A DNA stretch of 13,287 nucleotides from CAYLLN01 sp036496265 (GCA_036496265.1 DASXLL010000054.1:1-13287); one strand, 5' to 3'. Shown: positions 1-7,218, counted from the first letter of the stretch. Numbers and translations: made by a program. Notes: a model not told the origin generated them from the letters alone.

Positions 1-1278
1 ACTGGTTTGGCCGCAACCATCACTGCTGCCATCGGAAGCGCCGCGGATAAGCGTAAGCCGCGGATTTTGCTGCGGTCGTCGTGGCAGGTCGTGAATATCG
101 GGGATATTGCTCACACGCCGGGGGTTCTGGCGCTCATTGAAAAGTACATTCCGGAGGCGGAGGTGGTGCTGTGGGCGTCGGCGGATTTGACGCCGGAGGT
201 GGCGGCGATGGAGCACCGGCGATTTCCGCAGTTGAAGATTGTGAAGGGAAAGATTGGGGCGGATGGGAAGGCTTCGAATGCGGAGTTGGGGGAGGCGATT
301 GAGTGGGCGGATTTTTTGTTGCACGGGTCGGGAGCTTCGCTAGTGGCAGAGTCGGATGTTACAGCATTCGTGAAGAAGACGGGGAAGCCGTATGGCGTTT
401 ATGGGATCACGTTGCCGACGCGGAGCTCGGCCGCGACGAAGCCGACGCCGGAGAATGTGTTAGCGCGGACGATCGGAGTGCTGAGCGCGGCGAAGTTCGT
501 TTATTTTCGTGATTCGATTTCATTGCAGCTCGCCAAAGAGCGCGGTTGCACTTGCCCAATCATGGAATTCGGTCCGGATGGGGCTTTTGGCTGCGACTTG
601 CGCGACGATGAGAAGGCTACTCGCTTTATCGCGGAGCATGGGTTGGAGGAGGGGAAGTTTTTGTGCTGCATTGCTCGCTTGCGATATTCGCCGTATTGGA
701 AAATGAAGGCGGGAGTGGCGTTTGATGAGGTAAAGCACGCGCGAAACGAAGCGATGAAGGAGCAGGATTTGTCACCGCTGCGAGAAGCGATTGCGGCAGT
801 GGTTAAGGAGACGGATTTGAAGGTGTTGTTGTGCCCGGAAGACGCCAGCCAGATGGAGGTCAATCGCGAGAACCTTTACGACAAGCTGCCGGAGGACGTG
901 AAGCGTCGCGTGGTGTGGCGCAAGGATTATTGGCTGACGGACGAGGCGATTAGCACGTATGTGCGGAGCGCGGGGCTGTTTGGGGCGGAGATGCACAGCC
1001 CGATCATGTGCATTGGTCACGGCATTCCGGCGATCGTTTGCCGGTGGGCCGAGCAAACGAGCAAAGGGTATATGTGGCGCGACATTGGGCTCGGGGATTG
1101 GTTGTTTGATTTCGACCGGGAAGAGGATCGGCAGCGAGTTGTTTCGACTGTGGTGGAAATGGCAAAGGATCCGAGTGGCGAGAAAGCCAAGGCGGAGCGA
1201 GCGCGGCAGTTTGTCGTTCAGCGGCAGCAGGAGACTATGAACGTGCTGAAGAAGCAACTGGACGGGATTCAGCGCTAG
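1..1278 (+). CDS. Polysaccharide pyruvyl transferase family protein, 5'-truncated by window edge
   Basis: The reading frame is open at base 1. The first in-frame start is a TTG at position 7, but the residues around it (TGLAATITAAIGSAADKRKP) look like the hydrophobic and cleavage part of a signal peptide, so the true start probably lies upstream of the window. Numbering from the TTG, the N-terminal domain opens with PRILLRSSWQ then NIGD (residues 30-33), the usual NxGD site of the family. A sugar-binding-like strand follows (DFLLHGSGAS, about 102-111), then FVYFRDSIS with the family's arginine. The C-terminal half carries AEMHSPIM with His330, followed by GHGIPAIV, matching the family's conserved H-x(n)-G-x-P segment. 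Known members transfer ketal pyruvate to sugars or act as related glycosyltransferase-fold enzymes. The substrate here cannot be told. An exported location would be unusual, because pyruvylation is normally cytoplasmic. Confidence 0.8.
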   Translation, partial: TGLAATITAAIGSAADKRKPRILLRSSWQVVNIGDIAHTPGVLALIEKYIPEAEVVLWASADLTPEVAAMEHRRFPQLKIVKGKIGADGKASNAELGEAIEWADFLLHGSGASLVAESDVTAFVKKTGKPYGVYGITLPTRSSAATKPTPENVLARTIGVLSAAKFVYFRDSISLQLAKERGCTCPIMEFGPDGAFGCDLRDDEKATRFIAEHGLEEGKFLCCIARLRYSPYWKMKAGVAFDEVKHARNEAMKEQDLSPLREAIAAVVKETDLKVLLCPEDASQMEVNRENLYDKLPEDVKRRVVWRKDYWLTDEAISTYVRSAGLFGAEMHSPIMCIGHGIPAIVCRWAEQTSKGYMWRDIGLGDWLFDFDREEDRQRVVSTVVEMAKDPSGEKAKAERARQFVVQRQQETMNVLKKQLDGIQR

Positions 1279-1301
1279 GCAGGCAAGATGGAAGATTCTC
1301 A

Positions 1302-1325
1302 CGCGGAGGCGCGGAGGAGCGGAGC
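1302..1325. repeat. Short tandem repeat, period 8, three copies
   Basis: Two exact 8-base copies of CGCGGAGG stand in tandem (1302-1309, 1310-1317), followed by a degenerate third (AGCGGAGC, 1318-1325). It lies just downstream of the pyruvyl transferase stop, in the 169-base gap before the RidA gene. No ORF of note covers it on the plus strand. Similar strings occur between genes in planctomycete and cyanobacterial genomes as far as I recall; I have not checked this. Confidence 0.6.
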
Positions 1326-1350
1326 GAACAAAGGGAATGAACAGAAGCAA

Positions 1351-1377
1351 GCAAAGGTAGCAAAGAAGGAAAGGCAA
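1351..1377. repeat. Degenerate purine-rich repeat, period 9, three copies
   Basis: Three consecutive 9-mers, GCAAAGGTA, GCAAAGAAG and GAAAGGCAA, form a degenerate tandem on the plus strand inside the gap between the pyruvyl transferase and RidA genes. The whole stretch from about 1315 to 1380 is strongly purine-biased on the plus strand. No regulatory role is evident. Confidence 0.45.
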
Positions 1378-1447
1378 GGTTGAGCATGAGTTGTAAGCCA
1401 GGCAATTGGTATATCGTTTTCAACGTTCTGCCTAAGAGGCGGCGGGC

Positions 1448-1798
1448 ATGAGCGAGATTACGCGAATTGGCGAGTCGCGGCGGTGGTCGGACGTCGTCAT
1501 CCATGCCGGCGTCGCTCGCTGGGTCGAAGTGGCCGAAGATGCTACGGCCGATGCACGCGGGCAGATTGCTCAAGTGCTACGGCAGATCGAAGCGACGCTC
1601 GTCCAAATCGGCAGCGAACGGACGCGGCTCTTGGAAGTGCTGATTTTTCTGGCGGATTTAGACGACGCAGCCGTTCTCAACGAGCTATGGGATCAGTGGG
1701 TGCCCGAAAAACATCCGCCGATTCGGGCTTGTGTCCAAGCGGGCTTGGGCGCGGGATTACGCGTCGAAATGGTGGTGACGGCGGCGGTGAAGGAATGA
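1448..1798 (+). CDS. RidA family protein, YoaB-like subgroup
   Basis: This 116-residue protein has the usual length of a RidA/YjgF/UK114 subunit, a family of cytoplasmic trimers that hydrolyse reactive imines and enamines from amino acid metabolism. It resembles E. coli YoaB closely in pattern: RRWSDVVIHAG near the N-terminus, RQIEATLVQIGS (45-56), VLIFLADLDD (64-73), WDQW (81-84) and PPIRACVQAGL (90-100). Arg93 corresponds to the substrate carboxylate-binding arginine. The end motif is VEMVVTAAV, which keeps the first glutamate (Glu107) but has Val109 where classical RidA has the second, catalytic glutamate. YoaB also lacks it, so imine deaminase activity is uncertain. The ATG at 1448 is preceded by AGAGG (1435-1439), spaced 8 bases. 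It is probably a single-gene unit converging on the sulfatase operon. Confidence 0.85.
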   Translation: MSEITRIGESRRWSDVVIHAGVARWVEVAEDATADARGQIAQVLRQIEATLVQIGSERTRLLEVLIFLADLDDAAVLNELWDQWVPEKHPPIRACVQAGLGAGLRVEMVVTAAVKE

Positions 1799-1817
1799 CG
1801 CAGAGCGTCGGGGAGGG

Positions 1818-1842
1818 CGTTCCCACGCAGAGCATGGGAACG
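1818..1842. repeat. Palindromic repeat (hairpin), possible terminator
   Basis: An inverted repeat with arms CGTTCCCA (1818-1825) and TGGGAACG (1835-1842), plus two inner pairs (1827-1833, 1828-1832) around one mismatch and a 3-base loop, lies 19 bases after the RidA stop. The sequence belongs, from memory, to a palindromic word found between genes in many bacteria. It has no T-run, so a role as intrinsic terminator is only possible, not shown. Confidence 0.6.
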
Positions 1843-1847
1843 AGGAA

Positions 1848-1910
1848 ACACCAACCCGCAGCGTAAGCGAGAAACTGTGATTTTCGCTCGCTTATGCTTC
1901 GGGTTAGTGT
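1848..1910. repeat. Long imperfect inverted repeat
   Basis: The left arm 1848-1871 and right arm 1887-1910 are reverse complements at 21 of 24 positions. The core words are ACCCGCAGCGTAAGCGAG and CTCGCTTATGCTTCGGGT, and the loop is 15 bases. It sits between the convergent RidA and sulfatase genes. A transcript from either strand could fold it, so it may end or protect both messages. From memory, versions of the AACCCGAAGCGTAAGCGAG word recur in planctomycete intergenic DNA. Confidence 0.6.
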
Positions 1911-1930
1911 GAACCGCAACGCCGGTTCAC
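1909..1930. terminator. Perfect 8-bp hairpin at the end of the sulfatase operon
   Basis: Arms GTGAACCG (1909-1916) and CGGTTCAC (1923-1930) are perfectly complementary, with a 6-base loop. The hairpin begins 4 bases beyond the TAA of the minus-strand sulfatase and shares its left edge with the larger inverted repeat. There is no U-tract on the minus-strand side. It is therefore a weak candidate for intrinsic termination, but a plausible 3'-end-stabilising structure. Confidence 0.35.
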
Positions 1931-1934
1931 TTAG

Positions 1935-3473
1935 TTACTTGGCCTTTTTCTTTTTCGGCGCCGGGGCTGCAGCGGGGGCGGTGGTTGAAGGCAAATGCTT
2001 GACGAGCGACTGTTTTGTCACTTGGTGATCGTGGTTAGTGCTCAGATTGGTCCATTCATGCGGATCAGCATCCAGGTCGTAAAGCTCTTCGCTGCCATCC
2101 GCATAACCGATGTAGTGCCACCGCGATTGCATCACCGAATGGTTGCCGCGATCGAACGTCGTAAGCACCGAGCGGTCGGTTCGCCTGGTCGGATCGCGCA
2201 TCAGCGGCAGAAGAGAGCAACCCGAAAGACCGTCAATTACCGGCAGACCGCAGCCATCGATGAGCGAAGGGTAAATGTCCAACAGGCTGACCGGCTCGGC
2301 GCACCTGGCGGCGATTTTGAAATCGCTGGGTGCGTCTCTCGCCGGCGCGACGATCAGCGGCACGTGCGTGGCGCGTTGCCAGCCGGTCCATTTGCCCCAA
2401 TGCTGCTTTTCGCCGAGGTGCCAGCCGTGGTCACCCCAGAGGACAACGATTGTGTTGCCGGCATTGGGGCCGGCGTCGAGTGCGTCGAGCAGCTTGCCGA
2501 CTTGGGCATCGACAAAAGCGATGCAGGCGAGGTAGGCCTTCACCGCGGCGGGCCACTGGTGGTATTTGACGACCGTCGCATGAGAGCCGGCGGTCTCGGC
2601 TTCGAGGGCACGAGCTTTGGCTACTTCGCTGAGGTCATTCAGGTCGTCGGTCTTCACCGCCGGAAGCTGAATCTCGGTGTCGGCAAAAAGATCGAAGTAC
2701 TTTTTGGGGGCAAACAGCGGAATGTGCGGCCGATAGAAGCCGACGCCGATGAAGAAGGGCTTGTCATGAGTGCGGCGGAGGCGCTCGGCGGCCCAGGCGG
2801 CAATTTGGCCGTCGCCCATGTCGGAGTCGTCAGCGTTGAAGGGTCCCCAGTCGAACGATTCGCCGGCGCGGGACTGCGGCGCGCGGTCGCTGGGCATGTG
2901 GTTGAGCGGCAGGATGATTTTTTGGCCGTGAAACTCGGTGAGGTGCCGCGGATTGTCGGTGCCTTTGCTGGGCTGCTCGTCAGCCGTGTAATCGACTTGT
3001 TTTGGGTCGAGCGGACCCCAACGCAAATCAGGAAAGAAGTCTTCGTCGAACAGGCCGCGGCTGGTTTGATGGAGCAGCTTGCCTGTGCCGAATGTTTGAT
3101 AGCCGGCCTTCTGGAAATGCTGGGGGATGAGGGGCAGGTCGGGGCGAAGCGTGCGGATGTTCGATTCGTCGTTGGCGAAGACGCCGGTCTCGAACGGTTG
3201 CCGGCCGCTGAAGACGGCCGCCCGCGAGGGATTGCAGAGCGGTGCGGCACAATGCGCGTTCGTGAAGAGGACGCCGCGTTTGGCAAGGCGGTCGATGTGG
3301 GGAGTTTTGGCCTGTGGATGGCCGCCGAGGCAGCCGATCCAGTCGTTCAGATCGTCGATGGCGATGAAGAGGACGTTGGGCGGCGCGGCAGTGGCTATCG
3401 ATGTGATACTGCCGTAGAAAATGATTGCCAAAGCAAATAGCCGCCGCGCAATTTTATTGGTCCATTCGGTCAT
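1935..3473 (-). CDS. Secreted sulfatase, iduronate-2-sulfatase-like (S1 family)
   Basis: This 512-residue protein begins with a Sec signal peptide (basic residues, then LFALAIIFYGSITSIATAA, cleavage near residue 30), followed by PPNVLFIAIDDLNDW. Asp40 and Asp41 are metal ligands. The sulfatase signature CNPSRAAVFSGR starts at Cys80, the residue converted to formylglycine, with Arg84. Lys132 (GTGK), His250 (YRPH) and Asp348-His349 (GDHGWHLGE) complete the calcium and sulfate site. The DDLN start, CNPSR core and DHGWHLGE motif point to the iduronate-2-sulfatase-like subfamily. The substrate is presumably a sulfated uronic acid or other sugar in a polysaccharide, hydrolysed outside the cytoplasm. 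The C-terminus ends in an Ala/Pro stretch and KKKKAK. It is the last gene of the three-gene operon, 9 bases after DUF1552. Its maturase is not in the window. Confidence 0.92.
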   Translation of the reverse strand: MTEWTNKIARRLFALAIIFYGSITSIATAAPPNVLFIAIDDLNDWIGCLGGHPQAKTPHIDRLAKRGVLFTNAHCAAPLCNPSRAAVFSGRQPFETGVFANDESNIRTLRPDLPLIPQHFQKAGYQTFGTGKLLHQTSRGLFDEDFFPDLRWGPLDPKQVDYTADEQPSKGTDNPRHLTEFHGQKIILPLNHMPSDRAPQSRAGESFDWGPFNADDSDMGDGQIAAWAAERLRRTHDKPFFIGVGFYRPHIPLFAPKKYFDLFADTEIQLPAVKTDDLNDLSEVAKARALEAETAGSHATVVKYHQWPAAVKAYLACIAFVDAQVGKLLDALDAGPNAGNTIVVLWGDHGWHLGEKQHWGKWTGWQRATHVPLIVAPARDAPSDFKIAARCAEPVSLLDIYPSLIDGCGLPVIDGLSGCSLLPLMRDPTRRTDRSVLTTFDRGNHSVMQSRWHYIGYADGSEELYDLDADPHEWTNLSTNHDHQVTKQSLVKHLPSTTAPAAAPAPKKKKAK

Positions 3474-3479
3474 GCGTGT

Positions 3480-3484
3480 TCCTT
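3480..3484 (-). promoter_or_regulatory. Shine-Dalgarno overlapping the upstream stop codon
   Basis: On the minus strand the stop of the DUF1552 gene and the ribosome binding site of the sulfatase merge in TAAGGAACACGCATG. AAGGA (3484 down to 3480) is 6 bases from the sulfatase ATG (3473-3471) and contains two bases of the TAA. This supports the chosen sulfatase start and suggests translational coupling. Confidence 0.6.
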
Positions 3485-4766
3485 ACGCCGCTTCGAGGCC
3501 GGCGGTCGTTCCGGTGCTGCTGCCGAAGTGGTCGGTTTCCATGCCGAAGCGTTGCAGCATGGTGACGTACAGATTGGCGAGCGGCTGGTTCGATTCGCCG
3601 CGGTGGGCGATGTGCTGGCCGTGGCGGAAGCCGCCGCCGGCAAGCAGGATGGGCAGATTGTGCGTGTCGTGGCTCGAGGCGTTGCCCATGTTGCTGCCGA
3701 AGAGAACCATCGTGTTGTCGAGCAGCGAGGTGCTGGCTTCGTCGGTGGTTTTTAGTTTTTTCAGCAGACTGGCGAAGGCCCGCATGTGAGCCAGCTCGAT
3801 CAGACGGAGCTGAGCGATCTTGGTTGGTTCCTGACCGTGGTGACTGAGCTGGTGGTAGGCGTCGGTGACACCGGGAATCGGCGGGACGGCGCCAACCTGG
3901 TCGAGGCTGAGGGTGACGAGGCGCGTGGAATCGGTTTGCAGCGCGAGGTGGATCAGGTCGTACATCATGTTGGCCCGGCCGATTACGTCGTTGACGGGCG
4001 GCAGCGGGCCAGGCGGCTCGGCGGAGACTTGCGGCTTGGGCTTGCTTTCCCAGGCAGCGGCGTTTTGCAGCCGCACTTCGACGGCGCGGACGGCGCTGAA
4101 ATATTGGTCGAGCCGCTGGCGATCTTGGGAGCTGACTTGCCGCTCCAGCGACTGCGTTTCCGCTTTCACTGAGTCGAGGACGCTGCGGCCTTCGGCCAGT
4201 AGCCGCGATTGCATCTGCACTTCTTCGGGCGTGCCGGTGATGAACAATTTTCGGAACAGTTGGGCGGGATCTTTGTGAGCAGGGATTTGGACGCCGTTGC
4301 GAGTCCAGGAGAGGCTGCCATTATCAGTGGCGAGGGCGAGAAATGGATGTCGCGTCGCCGCGCCGTGTTGTTCCGCGATGAGTTGATCGATGGAGATCGT
4401 GTTGCGGAAGGAGGGGCTATTGGCGTGGGGAGCGGCAGTGAGAAAGCTGGCTTCGGAAGGATGGCCGCCGCCGACGTCGGGATGAGAGAGGCCGCTGAAC
4501 ACCGTGAAGTCGCGGCGGAAATCGGACAGTTCTTGCAGGTACGGCGAAAGCTCGTAGTCTTGGCCGGCCTGCTTGGGAAAAAAGTCAGGAGCATGAAGAC
4601 CCAGGCAGCCGCAGATGAAGACCATGCGGCGCGGTGACTTCGATTCCGCGCCGTGGACGCGCGGAGCCAGCGATTCGAGAAGCGGCAGCGCGAGCGAAAT
4701 GCCAGCCGCACGGAGCAGCGTCCGCCGCGTTACGCGAGGGCCTCGAGCACGACAGTTTGATTTCAT
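3483..4766 (-). CDS. DUF1552 (HXXSHH) domain-containing protein with Tat signal
   Basis: This 427-residue protein starts with a twin-arginine signal (VTRRTLLRAAG at 12-22, then a hydrophobic stretch to about residue 40), so it is exported folded. Mature landmarks of the family are RMVFICGCLGLHAPDFFP (47-64), SGLSHPDVGGGHP (91-103), the name-giving HQLSHH (305-310), and SNMGNASSHDTHNLPILLAGGG (358-379). The histidines 305, 309, 310, 366 and 369 could bind metal. The biochemical function of DUF1552 is not known to me; DUF1501 proteins, its frequent counterpart in planctomycetes, have an alkaline-phosphatase-like fold. The start is 8 bases after the DUF1592 stop without a Shine-Dalgarno sequence, so translation is probably coupled. 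Pairing with a DUF1592 protein is usual, and the following sulfatase is the less expected partner. Confidence 0.92.
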   Translation of the reverse strand: MKSNCRARGPRVTRRTLLRAAGISLALPLLESLAPRVHGAESKSPRRMVFICGCLGLHAPDFFPKQAGQDYELSPYLQELSDFRRDFTVFSGLSHPDVGGGHPSEASFLTAAPHANSPSFRNTISIDQLIAEQHGAATRHPFLALATDNGSLSWTRNGVQIPAHKDPAQLFRKLFITGTPEEVQMQSRLLAEGRSVLDSVKAETQSLERQVSSQDRQRLDQYFSAVRAVEVRLQNAAAWESKPKPQVSAEPPGPLPPVNDVIGRANMMYDLIHLALQTDSTRLVTLSLDQVGAVPPIPGVTDAYHQLSHHGQEPTKIAQLRLIELAHMRAFASLLKKLKTTDEASTSLLDNTMVLFGSNMGNASSHDTHNLPILLAGGGFRHGQHIAHRGESNQPLANLYVTMLQRFGMETDHFGSSTGTTAGLEAA

Positions 4767-4774
4767 GGCGGCGT

Positions 4775-7159
4775 CTATTGCTGCAAGAATGCGGGGCTTT
4801 GGACGATTTCGTGAATGATGGATCGCAAGCCGTAGTCTGTAGATCTTGATTTTTCGACGATGGAATCGATCGTCGCCCGGTCGGCGAATTGCGGCGGAGC
4901 GCCGGTAGCATAGGTCAGGAGCTTGGCTGTAATTCCACGGGCGATTTGGGGCCGATCGGTCATCAGTAGCCGGCGGAAAGATGCGAAATCATCGAACTCG
5001 CGCCCGTCGGCGAGTTCGCCACTGGCGTCCACGACTTGAGCGAGGCCGACGAAGCCCGTGCGGCGGCGCTCGTAAGAAAAAATCTGCATGCGCTGGTCGG
5101 TCGCGCCGAGTTCGGCGCGATAGCGATCGCGGAAGGAGCCGATGACGTCGAATTGTTCGAGCGCGGAGCCGGCGGGATCGAATTTGGCATGGCACGAGGC
5201 GCAGGCGGCGTCGGCGCGATGGCGGACGAGCTGCTCGCGAATTGTTGTCACGCCGCGAGTATCGGGCTCAATTGCTGGGACGCTGGCCGGCGGGGCAGGG
5301 GGGGGCTGATTCAGTAGACGATCCATGAGCCACGCGCCGCGAACGATTGGCGAAGTCGTGGTGCCGTTGGCCGTAACTTTCAAAATGGCGCCCTGAGCGA
5401 GCACGCCGCCGCGGATGCTGTTTTCAGGCAGATTTATTTTGCGGAGGGCAATGCCTTCGACATCGGGAATGCCGTAGAGCATTGCGAGCCGGTCGTTGAG
5501 CATGGCGAAGTCGGACTGGATGAAATTGACAACGCTGAGATCGTTCTTCAATAGCTCTTCGAAGAAAGCTCGCGTCTCGCGCACGAGCGAGTATTCGAGT
5601 AGTTCGTCATAGTCGGGGTACAGGCGGACGTCGGGCGTTGTGGCGTTTATTTTGCGAAGGTCGAGCCATTGGCCGGTGAAGCTTTCGGTGAATGCCCCGG
5701 CTTTCGGGTCGGTCAGCATCCGCTCGACTTGCTGGCGAAGAAGGTCGGGGGTATTGAGCTGCTTTTTTGCGGCCGTATCAATCAGCTCATCGTCCGGCAT
5801 CGAGTTCCAGAAAAAATAGGAGAGGCGCGAGGCGAGGGCGTAATCGTCGAGCGGGCCGGCAGGCGCGTGCAAAAAGAGAAAATGGGGCGAGCACAATGCG
5901 GCTTTCAGGGCAACGCGAATTGCAGGCAGAAAGTCGTGGTCGGTTGTGGCGTGTTCGTAAATGGAGACGTAATGCTGCACTTCGCTTTCGTTCACCGGCC
6001 GTCGAAAGGCTCGCGGAAGGAAACGTTGCAGCACGGTTTTGGCGTCGCTTAACGTGGCGGTTGCAAAGTCGATGTTGCCGAACAGCCTTTGGTGGCCAGA
6101 TGGCGGCCAGGAGTCGAATAGCGGGCCCTCGACTTCGACGTATTCGAGCGCGAGCCCCGGCTGGCCACGCGGCGAGGGGGGCTGTCGTTCGCCATAGCGC
6201 TCGGTGATGCGGTGGCCGAGGCCGTAAGGGGAAATGCGCAGCGTGCCGCCGCGATCGAGGCGCTGAATGGTTTCGAACAGCTTTCCTTCGGGCGGGAAAT
6301 CTTCGTAGCCGACGAGCCAGCGCTGGCCGCCGGAGTTTTCGCCGGGGAAGCCAGCGCGAATTTTGGCTCGCACCGGTTGGTCGCTGTCGTAGGCCCGGGC
6401 GCGAATGGCGAGGCGGTAAATGCCCGGCTCTTGGGCGCGGAAGCCGGAAATGTGGTCGTTCAGCGAGGTGTAGCGGACGAAAGCGTCGGGGGCGTCGTAG
6501 AACAGGTGCTGCCAGCGGCGTTCGTAGCTCGGCAGACTGAAGTAGCGGTTGTAGCGTTGGAGGAATTGCCGCTTGACGAGCGGCGGCCGGTCGCCGGTCA
6601 CGATGATTTCACTGAGTGCGGCGTCGGCAGCGGCGAGATAGGTTTCAAGGTGCTCGGGCGAAATACTGAGCGCGGAGCCGACTTTGTCAAAACCGGAAGC
6701 GGTGCCGTCGGCCGGAAGCAGCGGCCGATAATCAATTGTGACACCCAAGAGGTCACGGAGCGTGTTTTGATATTCGTCGCGATTGAGGCGGCGGGCAAGG
6801 GCGCGGCCTTCGCGGCGCTGACGAGTTGTGTCGGCGGCGTGCAGATTGGCGTTAAGAGCCGTGAGCAATGCTGCGCGTTGCTCGTCAGTCGGCTGCTTTG
6901 CGTCCCGGGGAGGCATTTCGCGGTCGCGGAGGCGGTCGTAAATCTTGGCCCAAGCGGCGAAGGCAAGCTGGCCGTTCAGATCCGTGATGATTTTGGAGAG
7001 ATCGAGATGGCCTTCGGCGGTTTGCTGGTTGTGGCAGTCGCTGCAAAGGGTCTGCAGAAGGGGACGGATGGTTTCGATAGCAGCGGCCGGCGTTTCAGCG
7101 GCGAGCGGCGGTGCGAAGACGAATCCCGCAATAACGACGAGAAGAAGTGTGCGGTGCAT
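4775..7159 (-). CDS. DUF1592/DUF1588/DUF1585 planctomycete cytochrome-like protein
   Basis: I chose the ATG at 7159, which gives a compact signal peptide (MHRTLLLVVIAGFVFAPPLAA); an in-frame ATG at 7186 adds nine residues. In the longer (803-residue) numbering: a PSCyt1-type haem region with CSDCH (48-52) and MPPRDA (91-96), DUF1587 (about 131-195, ARRLNRDEYQNTLRDLLG), a beta-rich segment perhaps binding carbohydrate (about 225-355), DUF1595 (about 378-440), DUF1592 (about 444-575), DUF1588 with a second CASCH motif (662-666), and DUF1585 at the end (about 718-803). CxxCH suggests covalent haem c, with Met91 a conceivable axial ligand. The family's role is unproven. The protein is exported and is the first gene of the operon. 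Both motifs and all domains look intact. Confidence 0.92.
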   Translation of the reverse strand: MHRTLLLVVIAGFVFAPPLAAETPAAAIETIRPLLQTLCSDCHNQQTAEGHLDLSKIITDLNGQLAFAAWAKIYDRLRDREMPPRDAKQPTDEQRAALLTALNANLHAADTTRQRREGRALARRLNRDEYQNTLRDLLGVTIDYRPLLPADGTASGFDKVGSALSISPEHLETYLAAADAALSEIIVTGDRPPLVKRQFLQRYNRYFSLPSYERRWQHLFYDAPDAFVRYTSLNDHISGFRAQEPGIYRLAIRARAYDSDQPVRAKIRAGFPGENSGGQRWLVGYEDFPPEGKLFETIQRLDRGGTLRISPYGLGHRITERYGERQPPSPRGQPGLALEYVEVEGPLFDSWPPSGHQRLFGNIDFATATLSDAKTVLQRFLPRAFRRPVNESEVQHYVSIYEHATTDHDFLPAIRVALKAALCSPHFLFLHAPAGPLDDYALASRLSYFFWNSMPDDELIDTAAKKQLNTPDLLRQQVERMLTDPKAGAFTESFTGQWLDLRKINATTPDVRLYPDYDELLEYSLVRETRAFFEELLKNDLSVVNFIQSDFAMLNDRLAMLYGIPDVEGIALRKINLPENSIRGGVLAQGAILKVTANGTTTSPIVRGAWLMDRLLNQPPPAPPASVPAIEPDTRGVTTIREQLVRHRADAACASCHAKFDPAGSALEQFDVIGSFRDRYRAELGATDQRMQIFSYERRRTGFVGLAQVVDASGELADGREFDDFASFRRLLMTDRPQIARGITAKLLTYATGAPPQFADRATIDSIVEKSRSTDYGLRSIIHEIVQSPAFLQQ

Positions 7160-7189
7160 GGGAGACGGGAGGGGAAGGGGGTTCATCCT

Positions 7190-7218
7190 AAGATACGCGG
7201 TCGATTGAGGAGCGACAA
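7190..7218 (-). promoter_or_regulatory. Candidate sigma-70-type promoter for the DUF1592 operon
   Basis: Read on the minus strand, TTGTCG (7218-7213) and TATCTT (7195-7190) are 17 bases apart and match the consensus at 4 of 6 positions each. Transcription would begin near 7184, leaving about 25 bases before the ATG at 7159. If real, this argues for that start over 7186. The match is modest and planctomycete promoters are poorly known. Confidence 0.25.

Noticed and set aside
772..1377. Minus-strand frame of 201 residues antisense to the pyruvyl transferase gene
   Set aside because: The composition (Leu/Arg/His/Pro-rich) is that of an antisense shadow, and its N-terminal part lies in the repeat-filled gap.
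1483..1866. Alternative plus-strand frame of 127 residues overlapping the RidA gene
   Set aside because: It is arginine-rich with no family pattern, and runs on into the palindrome cluster; the RidA frame matches YoaB along its whole length.
1995..3440. Long (481-residue) plus-strand frame antisense to the minus-strand sulfatase
   Set aside because: It mirrors the sulfatase gene in the complementary frame of GC-rich DNA. The translation has no domain pattern or signal peptide and is full of Val/Gly/Arg/Ala, while the minus frame shows every sulfatase motif.
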